Below, in pieces: positions 52,488 through 59,564 of a stretch of 64,000 nucleotides of DNA. The stretch spans positions 248,001 to 312,000 of the forward strand of contig NZ_BDCR01000003.1 in the NCBI RefSeq assembly GCF_001618385.1. Direction: 5' to 3'. Position numbers and translations under genes: made by a program. The notes under the pieces are model-generated. The model had not been told where the DNA came from. It saw only the letters and a program-made list of their open reading frames with translations, and did no database searches. This stretch comes from Paludibacter jiangxiensis. GTDB taxonomy: Bacteria > Bacteroidota > Bacteroidia > Bacteroidales > Paludibacteraceae. Within the stretch, counting starts at the first letter, position 1; the number at the start of each line of letters is the position of its first letter.

Positions 52488-52970
52488 ATGGCACAAGAAA
52501 ACATGATCTCGGCTGAAATTACAGCCCCGACTCTTACCACAGTGAAAACCAAAACGGAAGAAATTCGCACGCTTTTGGCAAACGTACTGACCACCAATCT
52601 GACTGCCGAAGAGCGACAGAACAGATTGAAAATGGGCGAAAAGACGGTTGCATTCGTAGCCAAAGCGCTGGAGTTTGCCACCAACAATCCCACGTTGGTG
52701 CCCTCCTACCTGAATCTTGCCGAAGCAAAGAAAGACTATGCGCTGGTAACCGCCACCATGTCCGTTCTGCAGGGCTTGACCACTCTGCAACGCGGATTGG
52801 AAGACACGCAGATGGTTGCCGGCAGCGAGGCTTACGATGCGGCGCTGATATTTTACTCCTCGATAAAGAACGCCTGTCATTCCAATGTTCCCGGAGCGCA
52901 GGCCATTTACGATGAGCTGAAAAAGCAGTTCCCCCGCCCCACCAAGCAGGAGCTGACCGCAACCAAATAA
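52488..52970 (+). CDS. Conserved small helical protein, unknown function
   Basis: The 160-residue protein is mostly alpha-helical (for example TVKTKTEEIRTLLANVL and LNLAEAKKDYALVTATMSVLQ), without signal peptide or membrane segment. I do not recognise a named domain. The base composition is typical of core genes. An unusual tandem repeat (53052-53273) starts 82 bases after its stop. Confidence 0.75.
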   Translation: MAQENMISAEITAPTLTTVKTKTEEIRTLLANVLTTNLTAEERQNRLKMGEKTVAFVAKALEFATNNPTLVPSYLNLAEAKKDYALVTATMSVLQGLTTLQRGLEDTQMVAGSEAYDAALIFYSSIKNACHSNVPGAQAIYDELKKQFPRPTKQELTATK

Positions 52971-53051
52971 TTGTCCGACCGACCGCAGGATAACCTCTGA
53001 TTAAGGGGTTATCCTGTCATTCCACCTATGAAGTTGCATCACCCACCTAAA

Positions 53052-53273
53052 AAGGTATATTTCGAACCTCCGAAGGTATCACGTCGACCTAAAAGCGTAT
53101 CACAGATACCTTTTCAGGTCCAAACAATATGCTTCGAGGGTATATTTTGAACCTCAGAGGGTATCAGCTGGACCTAAAAGCATATTACATATACCTTTTC
53201 AGGTTCAAACGATATGCTTCGAGGATATCGAGCGAACCTGCGGAAGTATGCTATCCACCCGAAAGCATATAGA
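53052..53273. repeat. Higher-order tandem repeat, 85-bp units built of 21-22-bp subunits
   Basis: Unit 1 is 53052-53136 and unit 2 is 53137-53221, both 85 bases and sharing long identical stretches such as ATACCTTTTCAGGT and ATATGCTTCGAGG. Unit 3 (53222-53273) is partial. Each 85-base unit consists of four 21-22-base subunits of the form GGTATnnnnnnnACCTnnnn, alternating in polarity so that GGTAT and ATACC, AGGT and ACCT can pair. No ORF covers it. Confidence 0.88.
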
Positions 53274-53471
53274 TCGGAGCAACAAGGAAACGATTTCCGC
53301 ATCCATCAACCAAAGTCAAGGATAAAAGAGGACTCGCAGGTAGTTGCGTAGATTTTTTTATAAGTGCAAAATATTAGCAAAACGATTGGAAACGTGAGGA
53401 TAAAACAGTAACATTGCATTTGGATTTTATGCTCTACTAAAACCTCACTACCCCATGTAAAACGCCATAAG

Positions 53472-54326
53472 ATGCCAATAAACCAATTAGTTCAATTTTG
53501 CAATGACTCCATAACAAAGAATGGGAAATGTTTAAATTGCGAACACACATGCAAAAACAACTGTAATATCTGCCTGCAAGAATGCCACTATGGCAGCTCT
53601 AGAGGATATGATTGCGACAATATGATCTACTGCTATACTTGCAGTTATATTTATAAATACGCATCTGAAATAGGTCATTTATTCAGTGCGTTTAATTTTA
53701 ATCGATTTGACCAATTCAAAATATTAAATTTAGGTTGCGGTTCTTGTGCTGATCTTTTTGGAATTGATCGTTACTTAATGCAAAAAGCAACCTCTAGACC
53801 AATTTCTTATGTGGGAGTTGACAACAATGTAAGATGGCAAAATACACAAAACAAAATTCAAGAAATATTTCCCCAATACAATATTGAATACATCTATTCC
53901 GATGTATTTGATTTTATTGAAACAATAAAAGGCAATGAGAAACTTGACTATAATTTTGTAATCTTGCAGTATATCCTCAATGAGTTTAATTTGAACTGTT
54001 CCGACAGAATAAATGAATTTATTGAAAAATTCACCGCCAATGTAATAGACAAACTGCCAGACAAATCGATTATAATTACCAATGACATTAATCACTATGA
54101 CATCAGATCAATATCTGCTAACATATACAAACACTCAATGAACAACAATATCACATCTCAATTTCTATATCGTTTCCCAAACCAACCACCTCACCCTTAT
54201 GGTGGTGAGAACCACAAATATGACACTTTAATTTTCGATATTCCTCAAGTAATTAAAAGTCGATTTGACATCAAAACACCTTGTTCCAGTGCACAATCAA
54301 TCATTTTTAAAACTCGGAGTAAATGA
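53472..54326 (+). CDS. Cysteine-rich SAM-dependent methyltransferase-like protein
   Basis: The 284 residues open with a dense cysteine cluster (about residues 20-60): CLNCEHTCKNNCNICLQEC and then C-x5-C-x2-C, suited to bind zinc or an iron-sulfur cluster. A Rossmann methyltransferase core follows, with motif I ILNLGCGSCADLFG, an acidic YVGVDNN motif II and a DYNFVILQYILNEF strand-helix. The gene overlaps DUF1848 by 4 bases (ATGA), indicating a translationally coupled pair. Both are clearly AT-rich compared with the flanking genes, suggesting transfer. Substrate unknown. Confidence 0.78.
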   Translation: MPINQLVQFCNDSITKNGKCLNCEHTCKNNCNICLQECHYGSSRGYDCDNMIYCYTCSYIYKYASEIGHLFSAFNFNRFDQFKILNLGCGSCADLFGIDRYLMQKATSRPISYVGVDNNVRWQNTQNKIQEIFPQYNIEYIYSDVFDFIETIKGNEKLDYNFVILQYILNEFNLNCSDRINEFIEKFTANVIDKLPDKSIIITNDINHYDIRSISANIYKHSMNNNITSQFLYRFPNQPPHPYGGENHKYDTLIFDIPQVIKSRFDIKTPCSSAQSIIFKTRSK

Positions 54327-55252
54327 TCCTAAGCGTTAGCCGTAGAACTGATATTCCTGCGTTTTACTCCGAATGGTTTCTCAATCGAGTAAAAGAAGGA
54401 TTTGTGTATGTTCGAAATCCAATGAACATACACCAAATCAGCCGGGTACCTATCAATCCCAAAGTGGTTGATTGTATTGTATTTTGGACAAAAAACCCAA
54501 AAGCAATGCTTTCTCGTTTAGATGAGCTTGACGAGTTCAAATATTATTTTCAATATACCATAAATCCATACGACAAGAGGATGGAAGTTAAAGTTCCTAA
54601 GAAGGACGTGGTAATAGACACTTTTATTGATCTCTCCAAAAGAATTGGCACCAACAGGGTTATCTGGAGATATGATCCCATTCTACTGACTGATAAAATA
54701 GATATTGATTACCATGTAAAATACTTTGAGGAGCTTGCCAAACGCTTATCCGGATTTACAAAGCGATGCGTTATAAGCTTTATAGACAATTATCAAAAGA
54801 CAGAAAGAAACTTAAAGGGTACATATGCCCGAGAACTCACAGAAACAGAAATATATAAAATCACAGATAAAATTCTTCCTATAGCTCAACAATATGGCAT
54901 GATCATTCAAACATGTTCTGAGAATATTGACCTTGAAAGCCATGGTATAGGGCATGGGAAATGCATCGACAATGAAATAGTAGAAGAGCTACTCGGAAGT
55001 AAAATACATATTTCAAAAGATAAAAGTCAGAGAAAAGAGTGTGGATGCGTCCAGAGTATTGATATAGGAGAATATAATACTTGCGGACATAATTGCTTGT
55101 ATTGCTATGCTAATTTCAACAATGATGTTGTTTTAAAAAACAGACTAAAGCATGATCCAGAATCGCCTCTACTTACAGGCCAAATTAATAGTAATGATAT
55201 CATAAAAGAAAGAGCAGTCTGCCCCCTAAAGAAAGATAATTTGTTATTTTAG
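54323..55252 (+). CDS. DUF1848 protein (radical-SAM-like cysteine motif at C-terminus)
   Basis: The 309 residues match DUF1848: ILSVSRRTDIPAFYSEWF at the start, then VDCIVFWTKNP, NRVIWRYDPILL and IQTCSENIDL. The C-terminal region has ECGC and CGHNCLYC (C254-x3-C258-x2-C261), the spacing of the radical SAM [4Fe-4S] motif but at the wrong end of the protein. The biochemical function is not known to me. It is coupled to the cysteine-rich methyltransferase by a 4-base overlap, so the two probably act on the same substrate. Confidence 0.9.
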   Translation: MILSVSRRTDIPAFYSEWFLNRVKEGFVYVRNPMNIHQISRVPINPKVVDCIVFWTKNPKAMLSRLDELDEFKYYFQYTINPYDKRMEVKVPKKDVVIDTFIDLSKRIGTNRVIWRYDPILLTDKIDIDYHVKYFEELAKRLSGFTKRCVISFIDNYQKTERNLKGTYARELTETEIYKITDKILPIAQQYGMIIQTCSENIDLESHGIGHGKCIDNEIVEELLGSKIHISKDKSQRKECGCVQSIDIGEYNTCGHNCLYCYANFNNDVVLKNRLKHDPESPLLTGQINSNDIIKERAVCPLKKDNLLF

Positions 55253-55356
55253 AATTAGACACAAATAAAATCGGTAGTTCTATCTAAGAAAACGACCAAT
55301 AAACCCTCAATAGAATTTCCATATCTTTGCAAACCATTCAACCAAGAAGAGCCGAC

Positions 55357-55418
55357 GAACGCCAATCGCCGCAAATAAATGCAAATTGAATTTGTGTAAA
55401 TTCGCGTCATTCGCGTTC
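55357..55418. repeat. REP-like imperfect inverted repeat upstream of the RAYT gene
   Basis: Left arm begins GAACGCCAATCGCCGCAAAT and the complement of the right arm begins GAACGCGAATGACGCGAATT, with both ending CAAATT. The arms are about 30 bases with several mismatches. It ends 38 bases before the RAYT start, the position where REP elements commonly flank their transposase. Confidence 0.75.
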
Positions 55419-55455
55419 AAACCGATTGGTTCTCTTTTATCATTGCACGCCACCC

Positions 55456-56205
55456 ATGACCATACACAATGAAGAACACCGACGTAAAAACATACGTTTG
55501 CAAGGGTACGATTATGCCCGTGCCGGATTGTATTTTTTGACCGTTGTGGTACAAAACCGATTGCATTTGTTCGGAAAGGTGATCAATGGCGAAATGATAT
55601 TGAACGATGCCGGGCGCATGGTTAAAAAATGGTATCGCGAAATCGAAAACAAATTCCCCGATAAACGTTGTCGGGAAATGGTGGTAATGCCCAATCACAT
55701 GCATTGTATTATTGAAATTTTGGAAATGGATAACGTTCCGGCAACCGATGCCCACGTTACGGGAATGGACATGGACACGAACACAAATACGGACACCCAC
55801 GTTACGGATACGGACGCCCACGTAGGGGCGCCCCTACGTGGGCGTCCCGAAATAATTCCGCATCCCGAAATAATCTCCAATTCCGAAACAACGGTGCGTC
55901 CCCAAACAATCCCGCATTTCCAAACAACGACGCATTCCGAAATCGATGCACAATACGGTATGCACAACAAAAAATGCGGGGCAACCATCGGAGATGTGAT
56001 GGATTGGTTCAAAACGATGACCACCAACGAATATATCCGTGGGGTAAAAATCAATACATGGCCGCGATACGATCGCAAATTATGGCAACGCAATTATTAC
56101 GACCATATTATTCGCGATTGGCAAGACGAGGTCCGAATATCGGCCTATATTCTTGACAATCCCGCAAAATGGGAACGCGACAAATTTAACGACGAACAAC
56201 AATAA
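55456..56205 (+). CDS. REP-associated tyrosine transposase (RAYT, Y1/HUH family)
   Basis: The start is ATG 55456, not the TTG at 55426. The 249-residue protein has the Y1 transposase fold: GLYFLTVVVQNR strand, the HUH motif MPNHMHCI (H81, H83) and the catalytic tyrosine in LWQRNYYDHIIR (Y214/Y215). Between them lies a low-complexity insert (about 96-170) rich in Asp, Thr, His and Pro with THV/DAHV repeats and VGAPLRGRP, encoded by tandem-like DNA and a 36-bp palindrome. RAYTs are single-copy domesticated transposases tied to REP palindromes. It lies 15 bases before yigZ. Confidence 0.92.
   Translation: MTIHNEEHRRKNIRLQGYDYARAGLYFLTVVVQNRLHLFGKVINGEMILNDAGRMVKKWYREIENKFPDKRCREMVVMPNHMHCIIEILEMDNVPATDAHVTGMDMDTNTNTDTHVTDTDAHVGAPLRGRPEIIPHPEIISNSETTVRPQTIPHFQTTTHSEIDAQYGMHNKKCGATIGDVMDWFKTMTTNEYIRGVKINTWPRYDRKLWQRNYYDHIIRDWQDEVRISAYILDNPAKWERDKFNDEQQ
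55812..55847. repeat. 36-bp perfect palindrome inside the RAYT gene
   Basis: GGACGCCCACGTAGGGGC (55812-55829) is followed directly by its exact reverse complement (55830-55847). It encodes the DAHVGAPLRGRP part of the protein insert. It is GC-rich against an AT-rich surrounding gene. Confidence 0.95.
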
Positions 56206-56220
56206 ACGACAACCGCACAT

Positions 56221-56820
56221 TTGGACAGTTTTCTTACCATAGCGCGCCGCTCCGAAGGCATTTATAAAGAGAAAGGGAGTAAATTCCTCTCGTTCGCCAT
56301 CCCCGTATCCGATACGGAGGAGGTAAAAAGCATTGTGTCAACCTTCCGCAAGGAGTATTACGATGCACGTCACGTCTGCTACGCCTACGTACTGGGAGCC
56401 GATCGCACGGAGTTCCGCGCCAACGACGACGGCGAGCCCTCGGGCACTGCCGGCCGCCCCATCCTCGGGCAGATCCACTCGGCCAACCTTACCAACATTC
56501 TGATTATCGTGGTGCGCTACTTCGGCGGCATCCTACTGGGCACCGGCGGACTGATTACCGCCTACAAGGCCGCGGCGGCCGATGCCATCGCCAACAACGA
56601 AATCAAGGAACAGGAGGTAACTATCACCCTCGAAATAGAGTTCGACTACCTGACCATGAACGATGTGATGTCGCTACTGAAAGAGACCGACACCACCGTC
56701 ACCGAACAACAGTTCGATATGACCTGCCGCATGAAGTTATCGGTACGGCAAGCAATTTATCCAATGTTTATGGGAAAGCTGGAAAAGATAGAATCGTTAC
56801 GGGTGGTAGAACGCGATTAA
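56221..56820 (+). CDS. yigZ: YigZ/IMPACT family protein
   Basis: The 199 residues show the family pattern: SEGIYKEKGSKFLSFAIPV, DARHVCYAYVLG, EPSGTAGRPILGQI and IIVVRYFGGILLGTGGLITAYK, then a C-terminal ferredoxin-like domain. Known family members bind ribosomes or regulate translation. The only plausible start is TTG at 56221: the frame runs back to the RAYT stop at 56203-56205 with no ATG between. Insertion of the RAYT may have replaced the original start region. Confidence 0.93.
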   Translation: MDSFLTIARRSEGIYKEKGSKFLSFAIPVSDTEEVKSIVSTFRKEYYDARHVCYAYVLGADRTEFRANDDGEPSGTAGRPILGQIHSANLTNILIIVVRYFGGILLGTGGLITAYKAAAADAIANNEIKEQEVTITLEIEFDYLTMNDVMSLLKETDTTVTEQQFDMTCRMKLSVRQAIYPMFMGKLEKIESLRVVERD

Positions 56821-56824
56821 TTTG

Positions 56825-57000
56825 GCACACGGAAGACACAGATGAGACAGAATATCACCGTTGTTTTTCGTTGCACACGGACAACACGGATAAAACAGAA
56901 TATCACGGAATTTTACCTCATAAAAAAGTCAGGGCTTCATTTTATGTAAAGTCCTGACTTTTCTGTGTAGTTCCGTACAATCCGTGTATTCTGTGTGCGA
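56825..57000. repeat. GCACACGGA-type repeats, two direct copies and one inverted copy
   Basis: Copies at 56825-56859 and 56873-56908 share GCACACGG...ACAGAATATCAC. The region 56969-57000 reads as an inverted copy (complement starts TCGCACACAGAATACACGG). Related to the inverted repeat at 20884-20976. Confidence 0.75.
56924..56962. terminator. Bidirectional terminator between yigZ and the AlkD-like gene
   Basis: Stem AAAAGTCAGG (56924-56933) / CCTGACTTTT (56953-56962), A and T tracts on the outside, within the GCACACGGA repeat region. Confidence 0.8.
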
Positions 57001-57037
57001 AACTAATTTACATGACACATTCCGTGTGCGACGTAGT

Positions 57038-57757
57038 CTATTTCTTGCTGCGCCGAAAAAGCTCCTTTTTCTCCTTGGTCATCTTTTCGCAGGCATACTG
57101 GAAAATGAGGCGGGCAGCCGTTTCTTTCCATTTCAACAAGAAAGCTTCAGTGGGTTCGGGAGCCAGTTTCCACGCCTCGCGCAGGTACCAGCCAATACCC
57201 TGATGCACTTCTCGGATCGGATCGCTCATCAACGGTTCCAGAAACGTAAAGAAAGGTTCTATCGCCTCGTGATGCTTTTTGATATGCTTGATAAAGGTAA
57301 CCGGCACTGAGCGCCGTTGGAACGGATTCGCAGCCGAAAGCCACGGGCGGAAATCTTCAGGTTCCACAATCCCTTTTTCGAGAAAGACGGGCAAAATCAT
57401 CATTCCCAACACATCGGCATGAGCCCAGTTGCGAATACCCACACCATACCAGGTAGCAATCCTGTCGAACACCTCACGGCTGTACTGTTTTTTATTGACA
57501 TCAAGCATGCGGAATACAAAGGATGCTTCTTCATATTTAGGTGCGGCAATCAGTTCGGGGGCAGCCTCCAGCATTAGTTCAAGCGACACACCCTTTTCTT
57601 CCTGCAATTGACGCACCTTATCTTCGAGCAAATGTTGGGTAAGCCCGTAAGCATTGTACTCACCTTTGAAGTAACGGCTGTATTTCTTTACCATCGCCTC
57701 GTCGGCATGCGCTTCGCAATAAGTGCGAATATCGGCAATCAGTTCTTTACTTGTCAT
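57038..57757 (-). CDS. DNA alkylation repair protein, AlkD-like HEAT-repeat glycosylase
   Basis: The 239 residues are all-helical with the AlkD pattern (KKYSRYFKGEYNAYGLTQHLLEDKV; WLSAANPFQRRSVPVTFIKHIK; DPIREVHQGIGWYLREAWK). AlkD-type enzymes remove bulky or cationic alkylated bases such as 7-methylguanine. The gene ends a two-gene unit with the secreted protein at 57764, six bases apart, although functions seem unrelated. Confidence 0.9.
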   Translation of the reverse strand: MTSKELIADIRTYCEAHADEAMVKKYSRYFKGEYNAYGLTQHLLEDKVRQLQEEKGVSLELMLEAAPELIAAPKYEEASFVFRMLDVNKKQYSREVFDRIATWYGVGIRNWAHADVLGMMILPVFLEKGIVEPEDFRPWLSAANPFQRRSVPVTFIKHIKKHHEAIEPFFTFLEPLMSDPIREVHQGIGWYLREAWKLAPEPTEAFLLKWKETAARLIFQYACEKMTKEKKELFRRSKK

Positions 57758-57763
57758 AACAGG

Positions 57764-58525
57764 CTATTTATCGGCGGGTGTCGGTTTCGAATTGGTTATT
57801 ATATTAATCAGATCGCCGGGATTGGTAGAATTCTTCATTGCATCGCGGAGCTTCTGTTTTTGCTCCGGGGTCAGCACATTCATCACCTGCATCAACGTAC
57901 CGGTAACCGATTCAAGCACCTGCGACACAATTTTCATAGCTTCGGCATTATACTGTTTACTCAGGTCAATATCGGGTTTATCGGCCAGCAGGTTGGTATT
58001 CACCTTTTGCAAAACTCCCAATAATTGAGGAATAACCGGAGCAAGACCTTTCGTGACTGAATCTTTAAGTTGCATCATCTTATCTATCTGATCCTGCGTC
58101 AGCATGCCCGAAAGCGGGTTTTGTTGCGCCTCTTTTTTGGGTGTCGGCACATTCCACGCAGCCACCGAATCTTTAATCTTCAGTTTCTTCGTAGAGGTGA
58201 ATTTACGATTATCGATTTCTTTGTTTTCTGCCGTTTTTTCAACGTGTTTCCATCCTCCGAGCGTGTATTTGTACTCGTAATTTTTGTCAGTAAAACAGGG
58301 CACATCAAGTGAATAATGACGGGCATCCACCCGTTGCATCCGATAATTTTCATCCTGCGAATTCCAGCCATTAAAGCTACCGGCAAGATATACCGCCGAA
58401 TCCTGAGAGATTCCCTGTCCGGGAAGTTCCACCATAAAACGAACTACGGTCGTCTGCGCATTTACCATTTGGTTGTACATAAAACAGAAGGCAAAGCAGC
58501 TTAAAAACAAAACAAACTTTTTCAT
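57764..58525 (-). CDS. Secreted protein with glycogen-binding-like (CBM20/48-like) domain
   Basis: The 253 residues have a signal peptide (KFVLFLSCFAFCFMYNQMVNA). Residues about 28-115 resemble a starch/glycogen-binding immunoglobulin-like domain: VYLAGSFNGWNSQDENYRM and YEYKYTLGGWKHVE. The C-terminal half is a separate helical region (GMLTQDQIDKMMQLKDSVTKG ... LTPEQKQKLRDAM) with a repeated LT-[PQ]-[ED]-Q motif. No enzyme domain. It may bind an alpha-glucan in the periplasm or at the surface; the helical region is unassigned. Confidence 0.78.
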   Translation of the reverse strand: MKKFVLFLSCFAFCFMYNQMVNAQTTVVRFMVELPGQGISQDSAVYLAGSFNGWNSQDENYRMQRVDARHYSLDVPCFTDKNYEYKYTLGGWKHVEKTAENKEIDNRKFTSTKKLKIKDSVAAWNVPTPKKEAQQNPLSGMLTQDQIDKMMQLKDSVTKGLAPVIPQLLGVLQKVNTNLLADKPDIDLSKQYNAEAMKIVSQVLESVTGTLMQVMNVLTPEQKQKLRDAMKNSTNPGDLINIITNSKPTPADK

Positions 58526-58667
58526 ACGATAATAATTTTAAAGTTGATGGCGTATGGAACTCCATGTTGCAACACTATCTTTTTCTTGGATGTTTGACAG
58601 AACATGTTCGTTTCATGGAGTAAAAATTAATTGGTTCTCTGACAATCAAGTCATTTACAACACAAAG

Positions 58668-59327
58668 CTACATGATTTTCGTCTCGATTGATATTGCGCC
58701 GGCATATTTTTGAAGCAATTCCAGCGACCAATCGATTGCCTCGCGAACACCATCAAGACCGGAATATCCGTTGATAATCATCAACAGATGGTTGGATTCC
58801 AACGAGAGCTTGGTGCGTTCGTGGTCACTGGTTGGCGTCCCGATACCGCCGACCGCATCCTTATACACCGGCAGGCCTTCAATATTGAGGAACCCCCGCC
58901 CTATTCCCTCGAATTCATCGTCAGCAGTACCGGCAGTGAGCAACAGGTCACCCTGAATCTTGTCTGCATCAAAGCCTCCGATGGAATAACCCGTACGAAT
59001 AGAAACCAGGTTGATCAGATCGACCAGCGTATTGATTTGATAGAGGGGCAAATCACGCAGAATACGTCGACACAACGCTTCCGCCGATGGCCGGTAACGA
59101 TTCGGATCTTTCCCCAATGCATTGTAGGCATCGCGGGTCGCCTTGATAGCCGGAATCTTATTGATTTGCTCGATTTTATACTTTGATTTGAAGTCGCGAT
59201 CAGCTTTCGCGATTTCACTCCACAAGCCCTCACTATGTTCGGAATTAGTCACCTCGCAATAAATCAGCCCCAACGCCAACGCAGGGCAAGCTCGTTTTAC
59301 TTTTTCGTCAACGGTTATTGTAAGCAT
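58668..59327 (-). CDS. B3/4 domain protein (PheT-like tRNA-editing fold)
   Basis: The 219 residues correspond to the B3/B4 module of phenylalanyl-tRNA synthetase beta chain: IPAIKATRDAYNALGKDPNRYRPSAEAL, LPLYQINTLVDLINLVSIRTGYSIGGFD and PTSDHERTKLS. Stand-alone B3/4 proteins may edit mischarged tRNA or act on free amino acids; the role is unproven. It lies alone on the minus strand, divergent from rpsA. Confidence 0.93.
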   Translation of the reverse strand: MLTITVDEKVKRACPALALGLIYCEVTNSEHSEGLWSEIAKADRDFKSKYKIEQINKIPAIKATRDAYNALGKDPNRYRPSAEALCRRILRDLPLYQINTLVDLINLVSIRTGYSIGGFDADKIQGDLLLTAGTADDEFEGIGRGFLNIEGLPVYKDAVGGIGTPTSDHERTKLSLESNHLLMIINGYSGLDGVREAIDWSLELLQKYAGAISIETKIM

Positions 59328-59480
59328 ACCGGTTAAATTTCAAGATTAAGTATTCCAAACTTCCATTTAGGTTTTCAGTATTCACAATGGAATTCTGAAA
59401 TTTGGAATCAGGAATTTCCACATCTGCAAATTTAAGAATTTCGACCTTCCAACTCCTTCTCTCTCAAAAACTTTTTATGT

Positions 59481-59511
59481 TTTGCAAAACAAGAAAAATA
59501 TCGTACCTTTG
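59481..59511 (+). promoter_or_regulatory. Consensus promoter of rpsA
   Basis: TTTG at 59481-59484 and TACCTTTG at 59504-59511 with a 19-base spacer: a perfect TTTG-N19-TAnnTTTG promoter. Transcription should start near 59518, about 47 bases before the ATG. Confidence 0.88.
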
Positions 59512-59564
59512 CCGCGCTTTTAAGACAACATAAAGTCTAACCTTATTAACGTTACAAATTAGTT

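Noticed and set aside
53052-53273. CRISPR array
   Set aside because: The 21-22-bp units are contiguous and degenerate with no unique spacers, and no cas genes are present.
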